Shown here one piece after another: positions 56,594 through 64,000 of a stretch of DNA of 64,000 nt (positions are counted from its first letter, which is position 1; each line of letters begins with the position of its first letter). Source of the stretch: Clostridia bacterium. Lineage in GTDB: Bacteria; Bacillota; Clostridia; Acetivibrionales; DSM-2933. Position numbers and translations under genes: made by a program. The stretch spans positions 62,001 through 126,000 of the forward strand of contig JAOABQ010000045.1 of the NCBI GenBank assembly GCA_026418275.1. The letters are read 5' to 3'. The notes under the pieces are model-generated. The model saw nothing but the letters and a program-made list of their open reading frames with translations. It made no database searches and had not been told where the DNA came from.

Positions 56594-57766
56594 ATGGGCA
56601 ATTTTTTTGACAAGACGGTTGATAGAAAAAACACTTTTTCCTTAAAATGGGATTGTTGTGAAGCAAGGTTTGGCAAGGCTGATATTCTTCCCATGTGGGT
56701 TGCGGATATGGACTTCCAGTCGCCACCTGAGGTAATTGAAGCGATTATTCGGAGGGCGGAACATGGTGTCTTCGGGTATACCGAAGTATCGGAAAAACTT
56801 TCGGATGCTTTGATCTCTTGGATAGAAAGAAGAAACAACTGGACCATAGACAGAAGGTGGGTTCTTCATAGTCCTGGAGTTGTTACTTCTATCAATACGT
56901 CAATTTTAGCATTTACAGAAGTAGGAGATAAGATTTTAATTCAAACGCCGGTTTATTATCCTTTTTATTCAAGTATTAATGATAATGGAAGGCAGTTGGT
57001 TGTAAATTCTCTAAAGAACAACAACGGCTATTATGAAATAGATTTTGAGGATCTTGAAAAAAAGCTTGCAGAGGATGTGAAAATGATGATTTTCTGCAGC
57101 CCACACAACCCAATCGGCCGGGTATGGAAAAAGGATGAACTGGATCAGGTTGCCGCGCTCTGTCTGAAATATAATGTATTATTGATTTCGGACGAGATCC
57201 ACTCGGATTTGGTATTTAAGGAATATAAGCATATTCCTATTGCTTCTTTATCCCAAGAAACATTAAATCATTCGGTTACACTCATATCGCCGACCAAAAC
57301 TTTTAATTTGGCGGGGTTATCCCACTCTTCGGTAATAATTCCGAATTTGGAACTTAAGCGTAAATTCAAAGATACTTTAGCTAAAACAGGAGCAGGGATG
57401 CTCAATATCTTTGGCCTGGAAGCGGCGGAAGCTGCCTATACCCGTTGTGAGGGATGGCTTAAGGATTTGATCCTGTATTTGGAGAGCAATCTGGAAACCT
57501 TGACTCAGTATTTCGAAAAAAATGTTCCCGGAATAAAAGTAATAAGACCGGAGGCAACCTACCTTGCATGGCTTGATTGCAGTGCCCTTCCGGTTCCGGC
57601 AGAAAAATTGAAGGCGTTTTTTACATTCAAAGCCGGAGTTGGAATGAATGATGGTATAACCTTCGGCAAAGAAGGTTATGGCTTTCAGAGAATCAATTTC
57701 GCATGTCCAAGAACGTTATTGATGGAAGGACTTCAGAAAATAGAGAAAGCGATTGCGAAATTATAA
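56594..57766 (+). CDS. PatB/MalY family C-S lyase (cystathionine beta-lyase)
   Basis: A 390-aa PLP fold-type I enzyme. Family marks are MWVADMDFQSPPEVIEAI near the N-terminus, FCSPHNPIGRVW and the PLP lysine in LISPTKTFNLAGL. It cleaves cystathionine or other cysteine S-conjugates to a thiol, ammonia and pyruvate. Related MalY proteins also regulate, but no sign of that here. GGGAGTGG lies 8 bases before the ATG. Preceded by a structured repeat leader; near sulfur genes on both sides. Confidence 0.9.
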   Translation: MGNFFDKTVDRKNTFSLKWDCCEARFGKADILPMWVADMDFQSPPEVIEAIIRRAEHGVFGYTEVSEKLSDALISWIERRNNWTIDRRWVLHSPGVVTSINTSILAFTEVGDKILIQTPVYYPFYSSINDNGRQLVVNSLKNNNGYYEIDFEDLEKKLAEDVKMMIFCSPHNPIGRVWKKDELDQVAALCLKYNVLLISDEIHSDLVFKEYKHIPIASLSQETLNHSVTLISPTKTFNLAGLSHSSVIIPNLELKRKFKDTLAKTGAGMLNIFGLEAAEAAYTRCEGWLKDLILYLESNLETLTQYFEKNVPGIKVIRPEATYLAWLDCSALPVPAEKLKAFFTFKAGVGMNDGITFGKEGYGFQRINFACPRTLLMEGLQKIEKAIAKL

Positions 57767-57817
57767 ACATATAACCAACTAAATATATAGGAAAACTAAA
57801 AATATTTTTAGAAAGTA

Positions 57818-57846
57818 TTGACAAAATTTACTTGAGCCTTTAATAT
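57818..57846 (+). promoter_or_regulatory. sigma-A promoter of the ABC lipoprotein gene
   Basis: TTGACA at 57818-57823, 17-base spacer, TAATAT at 57841-57846. Confidence 0.75.
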
Positions 57847-57862
57847 AAATATATAAATAAAT

Positions 57863-57882
57863 TCAATCGGTTTACTTGGATT
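57863..57882 (+). promoter_or_regulatory. sulfur-regulon operator motif, ABC lipoprotein
   Basis: TCAATCGGTTTACTTGGATT keeps the core AT-GG-TTACTTGG-T of the 32767 site (13 of 20 positions). It contains part of a TTGGATTAATCCAA palindrome. Confidence 0.45.
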
Positions 57883-57888
57883 AATCCA

Positions 57889-57921
57889 ACCCTCATCTTT
57901 GTAATAGTCAAAGATGAGGGT
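57889..57921 (+). promoter_or_regulatory. leader hairpin of the ABC lipoprotein gene
   Basis: Perfect 13-bp arms ACCCTCATCTTTG and CAAAGATGAGGGT around a 7-base loop in the 5' leader, 62 bases before the ATG. Followed by A-rich rather than T-rich sequence, so it is not a classical terminator; mRNA stabilisation or attenuation is possible. Confidence 0.6.
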
Positions 57922-57983
57922 TATAAAAAAATATAATTCCTAGTAAACATATATGGTAAATATTAATTGAGGGGGATGAAGAA

Positions 57984-59054
57984 ATGAAAAAAGGTCTTTT
58001 TAGGAAAATAACTGTATTAGGAGCTGTACTCGTTTTGGGGGTAGGGAGTCTTGCAGCTTGCTCATCCGATAATAACAAGATTGCTTCCAATTCAAGCACA
58101 AATGAAAGCAAAAACGTAACAGTAAGAGTCGCATTTTTCCCCAACATAACCCATTCTCAAGCACTGGTTGGAAAATCAGAAGGTCAATTTCAAAAGGCAA
58201 TCGGAGATACCAATAAGATCGATTGGAAGCAGTTTAATGCAGGTCCAGCAGAAATTGAGGCGTTTTTAGCAGGTGAGATTGATATTGGATACATAGGACC
58301 GGGACCGGCCATCAACGGGTATACCAAAACCCAAGGAGAGCTGCAGGTCATTGCGGGAGCAACCAATGCAGGAGCAATTCTTGTTTCAAAAAAGGATTTA
58401 ATCATCAAAGATATCAAGGAGCTTAGCGGTAAGAAAATTGCTGTGCCTCAGTTTGGAAACACCCAGGATTTATCCTTAAGAAACCTTTTAAAGCAGAATG
58501 GACTTAAAGATACGACAAAGGGTGGAACGGTTGAAATAAGACAGGCGGAAAATCCGGATATCAAAACGCTTCTTGATAAAGGCGACATTGACGCAGCTTT
58601 TGTACCCGAACCATGGGGTTCAAGGTTGATTAAAGAAGTTGGTGCGAATGTGATTTTGGATTACAAAGATGTCTTTAGAGATGGAAAATATACCACAGCA
58701 GTTGTAATTGCCAGAAAAGAGTTTATCCAGGAACATCCGGATTTGGTTGAAAAGTTTGTAAGGACTCATGTGGAATTGACCGACTCTATCAATAAAAATC
58801 CGGATAAAGCAAAAGAGACTGTGAATGCGGAAATTAAGGAATTAACAAAGAAACCGCTTCCAAAAGATGTATTGGATGCCGCTTTTACCAGGCTCACTGT
58901 GACCTATGATCCTGAAAAAGATTCTATTGAAGAATTTGCAGGACTCTCCTTCGATACAGGCTTTATAAAGGAAAAACCGGACTTGAAAAACTTCTTTAGC
59001 CTGGATATCTTAAATAAAATTCTAAAGGAAAAAGGTTTGAGTGAAATAAAGTAG
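57984..59054 (+). CDS. ABC transporter substrate-binding lipoprotein (sulfonate/taurine type)
   Basis: A 356-aa exported lipoprotein. Signal peptide with lipobox LAAC, cleaved before Cys at residue ~26. The mature part is of the SsuA/TauA/NMT1 group: VRVAFFPNITHSQALVGKSEG, FLAGEIDIGYIGPGPAINGY and DAAFVPEPWGSRLIKEVG. It likely binds an alkanesulfonate or related sulfur compound, as judged by the sulfur genes downstream. GAGGGGGATG region supplies the ribosome site. The ATPase and permease follow after a ROK gene and a terminator. Confidence 0.88.
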   Translation: MKKGLFRKITVLGAVLVLGVGSLAACSSDNNKIASNSSTNESKNVTVRVAFFPNITHSQALVGKSEGQFQKAIGDTNKIDWKQFNAGPAEIEAFLAGEIDIGYIGPGPAINGYTKTQGELQVIAGATNAGAILVSKKDLIIKDIKELSGKKIAVPQFGNTQDLSLRNLLKQNGLKDTTKGGTVEIRQAENPDIKTLLDKGDIDAAFVPEPWGSRLIKEVGANVILDYKDVFRDGKYTTAVVIARKEFIQEHPDLVEKFVRTHVELTDSINKNPDKAKETVNAEIKELTKKPLPKDVLDAAFTRLTVTYDPEKDSIEEFAGLSFDTGFIKEKPDLKNFFSLDILNKILKEKGLSEIK

Positions 59055-59111
59055 AAAATAGTTTACTCTAAAAGTTTAAAGTAAGGAAGAATCTATCTAT
59101 TCTATGCATTA

Positions 59112-59144
59112 AAAATGCAAAACCACAGCGGTTTTGCGTTTTTA
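59112..59144 (+). terminator. terminator after the lipoprotein gene
   Basis: GCAAAACC, loop ACAGC, GGTTTTGC, then GTTTTTA. Would allow higher expression of the binding protein than of the downstream genes. Confidence 0.85.
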
Positions 59145-59226
59145 TAAACACTTATTTCAAATTTGGTAAAAAGTACGCAGGTCCAAATGGGCTTTTGGGA
59201 GAGACATTTTGAGAGGTTAAAATACG

Positions 59227-60432
59227 ATGAGCACAATCATTGATATATTTGAAGGCTTGAATGATGAGACCAAAAAGATCTTTGATGTTATTCAAAAAAA
59301 CGGTCCGATAACCAAAAACGATCTATCACTTATTACCGGAATGAAACTAACTACCCTAATTCGGCTAATGCAGCCACTGGAAGAAGCAGGACTTATTGTT
59401 GAATCTAGAATTGGAGAATCCACCGGAGGCAGAAAACCTGTCTTATATGATGTAAATACAAACAAATTTTACATTGTTGGGATAGACATTTCACGAATCT
59501 ATACCCAAATCGTTATCACTAATTTAAAAATGGAAGTTCTGGATAAGTATAGGTTTGAAATGGAATCCTCCTGTTCACCCGCTGTAACGGTAAACAAAAT
59601 TGTAAAAGTGCTGGAAGCTTCTATGGAAAAGATCAATAATGACAGCAGAAGGCTTCTGGGAGTCGGAATAGGGACGGTAGGACCCTTAGACAGGGAAAAA
59701 GGGATTGTTATCAATCCTGTAAACTTTGAAGCCCCCGGTTGGGAAAATGTATCTTTAAAATGGATGTTTGAAGAAAAACTTAGGTGCCCTGTTATATTGG
59801 ATAACGGAGCCAATGCAGCGGTGCTGGCAGAGACATATTTTGGTGCGGGAAAAGGGCTAAGGAATGTTGTATACTTTAATTGTGGTGTGGGTATTCGAAC
59901 GGGTGCAATATCCTCAGGCTCCATCATAAGAACATTCAATAATTCTGAAGACGTGTTCGGACATATGGTTATTGATGTAGACGGTGAGGAATGCAGTTGT
60001 GGCAATTATGGCTGCATTGAGTGTTATTCTTCAATTCTTACCATTACAAAAAAATTCATTTCAGAAATTAAAAAAGGTAGAGTGACTTCGATTGTAAAAC
60101 CGGTAAGTCAAATCAGCTACATGGATATCTGCAAGGCAGCAGAGAAAAATGACCTGTTGGCCAAGGAGATTCTGCAAAGTGCCGCAGCCATTCTGGGAAC
60201 CGGATTGGCTAACTTTATAAATCTATTAAACCCAAGCCTTGTGATTTTAAGCGGTCCCTTGGTTTATCATTCGGAAATTTTTTATCAAACATGTATTCAT
60301 ATTGCCTCTAAAAAATGCTATTCCAATAAGGAAAATTCTATTATTTTCAACAGGGGGGGATATTTTGAGGAAAATGCCATTTCGGTCGGTTCGGCAGCAT
60401 TGGTAGTAGAGAATTTTCTAAATAGATCGTGA
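59227..60432 (+). CDS. ROK family transcriptional regulator
   Basis: A 401-aa protein with an N-terminal winged helix (NGPITKNDLSLITGMKLTTLIRL, about residues 25-50) and a ROK domain: VGIDISRIYTQIVITN, GVGIGTVGPLDREKGIV, and the zinc site CSCGNYGCIECY. ROK regulators normally respond to sugars, so its place between parts of a sulfur transporter is notable. Its last codons (ENFLNRS and TGA) lie within repeat family 3 copy B, so the C-terminus may have been altered by insertion of the repeat. Confidence 0.85.
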   Translation: MSTIIDIFEGLNDETKKIFDVIQKNGPITKNDLSLITGMKLTTLIRLMQPLEEAGLIVESRIGESTGGRKPVLYDVNTNKFYIVGIDISRIYTQIVITNLKMEVLDKYRFEMESSCSPAVTVNKIVKVLEASMEKINNDSRRLLGVGIGTVGPLDREKGIVINPVNFEAPGWENVSLKWMFEEKLRCPVILDNGANAAVLAETYFGAGKGLRNVVYFNCGVGIRTGAISSGSIIRTFNNSEDVFGHMVIDVDGEECSCGNYGCIECYSSILTITKKFISEIKKGRVTSIVKPVSQISYMDICKAAEKNDLLAKEILQSAAAILGTGLANFINLLNPSLVILSGPLVYHSEIFYQTCIHIASKKCYSNKENSIIFNRGGYFEENAISVGSAALVVENFLNRS

Positions 60433-60522
60433 AAATGATTTTGCATTGATAAATTGAATTTTCACGATATCAAATCAAGGAAATTGAAGCGCGATGTAAA
60501 ATCTTTATCGCATTCAATATAA
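60414..60522. repeat. palindromic repeat family 3, copy B
   Basis: About 109 bases matching 52043-52153; ATCGTGAAAA/TTTTCACGAT and TTGAAGCGCGAT/ATCGCATTCAA hairpins. It overlaps the final codons and stop of the ROK gene. The rest of the gap to 60634 shows only a weak AATATAGGAATAATAAAG stretch resembling part of the sulfur operator. Confidence 0.8.
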
Positions 60523-60634
60523 GAAGCAGTAATTTGAGTTAATACAAGGATACGAATGTTAGAGGATTTCGTTTACCAGATACCCGACAAATAATATAGG
60601 AATAATAAAGAATAAATGAATTGGGGTGTAAAGC

Positions 60635-61474
60635 TTGAGTCTAATCATTGAAAATGTAGGCAAGCGGTTTATTACAAAGCATAAAAAAACACATACGCTG
60701 GAGAATGTAAACCTGGAAATTAAGCCCGGAGAGTTTGTCTGCCTTTTAGGTCCTTCCGGCTGCGGCAAGTCTACTCTTTTAAACACGATAGCCGGGTTGG
60801 AAAAGTGCACAGAGGGAAGGATTACACTGGGCGGGAAGGAGATTAAAGGGGCAGGACCGGACCGGGCGGTCATGTTCCAGGAGTCGGCGTTGTTTCCCTG
60901 GCTTAGGGTAATAGACAATGTGGAGTTTGGGATGAAAATTGCCGGAGTACCTAAGGAGATAAGAAGGGAAAAGGCACTAAAATACCTGAAAATGGTTCAT
61001 CTGACCAAATTTCAAAATTCCTTCATACATGAACTGTCAGGTGGAATGAAGCAGAGGGTTGCCCTTGCAAGGGCTTTGACCCTCGACTCGGAAGTTTTGC
61101 TCATGGATGAACCCTTTGCCGCTTTGGACAGCCAGACAAAAAATATTTTACAGCTGGAAGTGCAGCAGATTTGGTGGGAAACCAAAAAGACCATTGTTTT
61201 TGTTACACATAATGTTGAAGAGGCAGTACTTTTAGCAGACCGGGTTATTGTTATGTCCGCAAACCCGGGAAGAATTAAAAAAGAATTCAAAATTCAGCTT
61301 GCAAGGCCAAGAGTGCTGGAAAACATCGATTTGGCCTATGTGATATCAGATGTAATGAAAGCATTGAAGGAGGAGGTGGAAAAAGTTGCAAAGGCTGAGT
61401 ACGATAATGATTGGAATATCGAAAAAGATACTGTTTTATCTAATATTGATAGTGATTTGGGAGTTGGCTTATAG
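60635..61474 (+). CDS. ABC transporter ATP-binding protein (SsuB/TauB type)
   Basis: A 279-aa ATPase: Walker A GPSGCGKST, signature LSGGMKQR, Walker B VLLMDEPFAALD, H-loop FVTHNVEEA. Fits the nitrate/sulfonate/taurine group. TTG start with GGGGTG upstream. Its 3' end overlaps the permease gene by 89 bases. Works with the lipoprotein at 57984 and the permease at 61386. Confidence 0.92.
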   Translation: MSLIIENVGKRFITKHKKTHTLENVNLEIKPGEFVCLLGPSGCGKSTLLNTIAGLEKCTEGRITLGGKEIKGAGPDRAVMFQESALFPWLRVIDNVEFGMKIAGVPKEIRREKALKYLKMVHLTKFQNSFIHELSGGMKQRVALARALTLDSEVLLMDEPFAALDSQTKNILQLEVQQIWWETKKTIVFVTHNVEEAVLLADRVIVMSANPGRIKKEFKIQLARPRVLENIDLAYVISDVMKALKEEVEKVAKAEYDNDWNIEKDTVLSNIDSDLGVGL

Positions 61475-62180
61475 GATTGGCGTCGACCTCTTAAAGATTT
61501 GGAAGCCTTATACGTTCCCTTCACCTGTAGCCGTCTTTAAAACCTTAATAGGCCTGATCGCCGATAACACGTTGGGAATTGCGGTTTTGGCCAGCATGAA
61601 GAGGATCATTGTAGGTTATTCCATATCCATCTTTCTCGGTATCATCATTGGATTAACCATTGTAAGGTATAAATACCTGGACGAAAACTTCAGTGCTTTG
61701 ATACTGGGGCTTCAAACCCTCCCGAGTATATGCTGGCTGCCATTTGCGATTCTTTGGTACGGACTTAGTGAAAGCGCCATTATCTTTGTCATTGCCATCG
61801 GTTCAACTTTTGCTATTTCCATTGCAATCGAGTCTGGGATAAAAAATGTTAACCCGCTTTATATAAGAGCAGCAAAGACAATGGGAGCCAGTGGCATTAA
61901 GATCTACAGGAATGTGATCATTCCGGCCAGCCTGCCCAACGTTATTTCGGGCTTAAAACAAGGGTGGTCCTTTGCATGGAGGGCATTGATGGCAGGTGAA
62001 ATGCTGTCCGCAACCAAAGGCCTGGGTCAAGTGCTCATGGTGGGAAGGGATCTTGCGGATATCAGCCAGGTTATGGCGGTCATGATTGTGATTATTGTTC
62101 TTGGTCTTGTGGTAGATAAACTATTGTTTGGACGGATAGAGACAAATATACGGCATAAGTGGGGATTAGACAGAAGTTGA
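61386..62180 (+). CDS. ABC transporter permease (SsuC/TauC type)
   Basis: A 264-aa membrane protein with about six spans. The coupling motif region reads FAISIAIESGIKNVNPLYIRAAKTMGASG, shown in parts, and PSICWLPFAILWYGLSESAI precedes it, as in BinPDT_transp_1 proteins for sulfonates. TTG start with GGAGGAGGTGG 7 bases upstream, inside the ATPase gene, giving an 89-base overlap and likely coupling. Confidence 0.9.
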   Translation: MQRLSTIMIGISKKILFYLILIVIWELAYRIGVDLLKIWKPYTFPSPVAVFKTLIGLIADNTLGIAVLASMKRIIVGYSISIFLGIIIGLTIVRYKYLDENFSALILGLQTLPSICWLPFAILWYGLSESAIIFVIAIGSTFAISIAIESGIKNVNPLYIRAAKTMGASGIKIYRNVIIPASLPNVISGLKQGWSFAWRALMAGEMLSATKGLGQVLMVGRDLADISQVMAVMIVIIVLGLVVDKLLFGRIETNIRHKWGLDRS

Positions 62181-62239
62181 CACCGGGCCTGGAAATGAAT
62201 ACAAAAAATAATATGATTTTAAAATTTGGGGGCATGAAA

Positions 62240-62449
62240 ATGAAAATTAAAGTAAACGGTAAAGAGATAACACTTGAAAAAGAATTGACACTAGAAGCGC
62301 TTTTGGATGCACAGAAAGTTGAGATGCAGGATTATGTTACAGTACAAATCAATGATGAATTGATTCCAAGAGAAGATTTTAAAAACCGATTGATTCAAGA
62401 AAATGATATCGTAGAATTCCTTTATTTTATGGGAGGAGGAAGGATATGA
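62240..62449 (+). CDS. ThiS-like sulfur carrier protein with C-terminal extension
   Basis: A 69-aa ubiquitin-fold sulfur carrier (KIKVNGKEITLEKELTLEALL, DYVTVQINDELIPRED). The chain ends YFMGGGRI: the usual terminal Gly-Gly is followed by Arg-Ile, so it needs trimming before the E1 enzyme can adenylate it. A JAMM protease gene two genes downstream fits this. The homologous HcyS/QbsE systems carry masked tails of this sort. ATG at 62240 after GGGGG; an in-frame ATG is at 62234. Stop overlaps the E1 start (ATATGA). Probably not ThiS proper, as no thiazole genes are seen. Confidence 0.85.
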   Translation: MKIKVNGKEITLEKELTLEALLDAQKVEMQDYVTVQINDELIPREDFKNRLIQENDIVEFLYFMGGGRI

Positions 62450-63264
62450 GTTTTTCTAACGAACAGATGGAGCGGTATTCCAGACATATTATTTTAAAGG
62501 ATGTCGGGGTAAAGGGCCAGAAAAAGCTGTTGGATTCTAAGGTTCTTATCATCGGAACAGGGGGACTTGGGGCTCCCGCTGCGATGTTTTTAGCGGCTGC
62601 AGGGATTGGAACCATTGGATTGGTTGATTTTGACGCCGTTGAGCTGTCCAATCTTCAAAGGCAGATCATCCACTTAACCAAAGACGTCGGCAAGCCAAAG
62701 GTAGTTTCGGGAAAGGAAACTATCGGGGAGATGAATCCGGATGTCAATGTGGTTACATATAGGGAATGGATTCATGCGGCAAATATCAAAGATGTAATCC
62801 GTGATCAGGATTACGATTTCATCATTGACGGGACCGACAATTTTCCCGCCAAGTTTCTTATCAACGACGCATGCGTCCTTACGGGAAAACCTTTCTCCCA
62901 TGCCGGCATCATCCGTTTCCAAGGACAGACCATGACCGTTGTGCCCGGGAAGGGACCATGCTACCGGTGTATATTTCAGAATCCGCCGCCTCCCGATGCG
63001 GTACCGACCTGTAAACAGGCAGGGGTACTAGGGGTCATGGGCGGAATCATTGGAACCATTCAGGCTACCGAAGCGATAAAGCATGTGCTTGGAATTGGGG
63101 ATTTACTGACCGGCAGTCTTTTAACCTATGACGCTCTCAAGATGGAATTTCGGAAAGTAAAGCTGCCGAACAATAAAAAATGCCAGGTCTGCGGTGATAA
63201 TCCGACCATAACCGAACTCATTGATTATGATCAGCCGGCATGCGAATTAAAATCTCACCAGTAA
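62446..63264 (+). CDS. E1-like HesA/MoeB/ThiF adenylyltransferase
   Basis: A 272-aa enzyme that adenylates the carrier's C-terminal glycine for sulfur transfer. ATP site GTGGLGAPAAMFLAAAGIGT, DFDAVELSNLQRQ, and the zinc cysteines CYRC and CQVCG. The candidate catalytic cysteine is in PTCKQAGVLGVMGG. Four-base overlap with the carrier gene shows coupling. Equivalent to HcyF of the thiocarboxylate-dependent methionine pathway, judged by neighbours. Confidence 0.92.
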   Translation: MSFSNEQMERYSRHIILKDVGVKGQKKLLDSKVLIIGTGGLGAPAAMFLAAAGIGTIGLVDFDAVELSNLQRQIIHLTKDVGKPKVVSGKETIGEMNPDVNVVTYREWIHAANIKDVIRDQDYDFIIDGTDNFPAKFLINDACVLTGKPFSHAGIIRFQGQTMTVVPGKGPCYRCIFQNPPPPDAVPTCKQAGVLGVMGGIIGTIQATEAIKHVLGIGDLLTGSLLTYDALKMEFRKVKLPNNKKCQVCGDNPTITELIDYDQPACELKSHQ

Positions 63265-63277
63265 GAAGGTGTTTTTA

Positions 63278-63709
63278 ATGATTATACTTACAGAAAAACA
63301 GTATAAGGAAATATTAAACCATGCTCTGAAGGCCCTTCCCAATGAAGCCTGCGGCCTTATCGGAGGAATCTTTGAGGGAGATGTCAAGAAGGTTCAAAAG
63401 GTTTATTTGCTTACCAATATGGATCATAGCCCTGAACATTTTTCTATGGACCCTAAAGAGCAATTTGGAGCGATTAAGGATATGCGGAGCAACGGATGGG
63501 TGATGCTTGGCAATTTTCACAGCCATCCCGAATCTCCCTCCAGACCTTCTGGGGAGGATAAACGGCTTGCGTTCGATCCGGAGGCAAGTTATCTTATTCT
63601 ATCCCTGCTGGATAAAGATAAACCGGTTCTAAAGAGCTTTAGAATTTTAAAGGACCAGGTTTTGGAAGAGGAAATCGAATTAAAGGAATTGCAATTAGAG
63701 GGGGATTAA
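63278..63709 (+). CDS. JAMM/M67 metalloprotease (Mec/HcyD type)
   Basis: A 143-aa zinc isopeptidase-like protease. JAMM motif: Glu in NEACGLIGG, then HSHPESPSRPSGED (HxHP-x7-S-x2-D). It should remove the Arg-Ile tail of the adjacent carrier protein, or release amino acids from it, as HcyD/QbsD/Mec do. ATG at 63278 follows AAGGTG; a GTG at 63269 is the alternative. The next gene starts one base after its stop. Confidence 0.9.
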   Translation: MIILTEKQYKEILNHALKALPNEACGLIGGIFEGDVKKVQKVYLLTNMDHSPEHFSMDPKEQFGAIKDMRSNGWVMLGNFHSHPESPSRPSGEDKRLAFDPEASYLILSLLDKDKPVLKSFRILKDQVLEEEIELKELQLEGD

Positions 63710-63710
63710 T

Positions 63711-64000
63711 ATGGCAAATGCAGATTTGAAAGAATTAAAAAAAGGCGGTTTTATGAAGCAGGTGCAAAAGGACCGTTTTTCACTAAGGCTCCGGATTGTA
63801 GGAGGGCAGTTGGAAGCTGAGAAGCTGAAAAAGGTATATGACATTGCGACAAAATATGGAGAGGGTTATATCCATATGACATCCAGGCAAAGTCTTGAAA
63901 TACCCCATATCAAGCTGGAAGATGTTGAAACGGTAAAGAAGGAATTGGCTGAAGCAGGACTTCAGCCTGGAGCATGCGGTCCCAGAGTAAGGACGATTAC
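63711..64000 (+). CDS. nitrite/sulfite reductase family protein, 3' truncated
   Basis: The first 96 residues of a siroheme-type reductase, cut by the window end. FSLRLRIVGGQLEAEKLKK and GEGYIHMTSRQSLEIPHIK form the ferredoxin-like half domain, and AGLQPGACGPRVRTIT begins the next block. It would reduce sulfite to sulfide, feeding the carrier system. GAGGGGG ribosome site in the end of the JAMM gene. Confidence 0.88.
   Translation, partial: MANADLKELKKGGFMKQVQKDRFSLRLRIVGGQLEAEKLKKVYDIATKYGEGYIHMTSRQSLEIPHIKLEDVETVKKELAEAGLQPGACGPRVRTI

Noticed and set aside
62240-62449. Thiamine-pathway ThiS
   Set aside because: No thiG, thiH or other thiazole genes are near; tail residues after Gly-Gly and the JAMM, MetY and sulfite reductase context favour amino-acid sulfur transfer.

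Overview
The window looks like the chromosome of a low-GC, anaerobic, probably cellulolytic clostridium (Acetivibrio/Ruminiclostridium type). Evidence: a secreted M6 protease with Thr-Pro linkers and dockerin-like repeats, ClpC-type remnants, Rrf2/CymR-like sulfur control, AGGAGG ribosome sites and many TTG/GTG starts. No rRNA, tRNA, CRISPR array or intact insertion sequence was seen.

Positions 1-26.6 kb hold an extracellular contractile injection system (eCIS, phage-tail-like). In order: a DUF4255/Pvc16-like cap-associated protein (cut by the window edge), a small carboxypeptidase-regulatory-like protein, effector 1, an inverted vWA gene, then one long + strand run: sheath, tube 1, a tail assembly protein, DUF6760, tube 2, an 886-aa unknown, a LysM tube-cap protein, gpD/VgrG-like, spike gpV, gp25, two baseplate J-like proteins, a tail protein of TIGR02242 type, a conserved fibre-like protein and effector 2. 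The two effectors share an N-terminal half (eCIS-core DUF4157 with HEAWH) but have unrelated C-termini: one has a second HExxH motif, the other an OTU-protease-like domain with a long insertion followed by an endonuclease-like motif. No AAA+ ATPase or clear tape-measure gene is visible; they may lie upstream.

26.7-41 kb is mixed: a SpoIIAA-like gene with EcsC; two DUF2294/MpsC paralogues, each next to an unusual repeated leader RNA motif; an unknown 154-aa protein with a PEPCK-like DUF4914 protein and a DUF3360 permease; cystathionine gamma-synthase/lyase; a TerD-zinc-ribbon-TerB fusion; cysteine synthase; an Nramp manganese/iron transporter and a DtxR/MntR regulator.

41-54.4 kb contains the M6 protease, purB, a GntR regulator, an LTA-synthase-like membrane sulfatase, PH-domain, PQQ-propeller and DedA proteins, a broken clpC-like gene and YbaN.

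54.5-64 kb is a sulfur assimilation region: Rrf2/CymR-like regulator, MetY, PatB/MalY C-S lyase, a sulfonate-type ABC transporter with a ROK regulator, then a ThiS-like sulfur carrier, its E1 enzyme, a JAMM protease and the start of a sulfite reductase. Together these fit protein-thiocarboxylate-dependent homocysteine synthesis. Four promoters (metB-like, cysK, rrf2-metY, ABC lipoprotein) carry a shared operator-like motif just after the -10 box. Three families of palindromic intergenic repeats are spread through the window.
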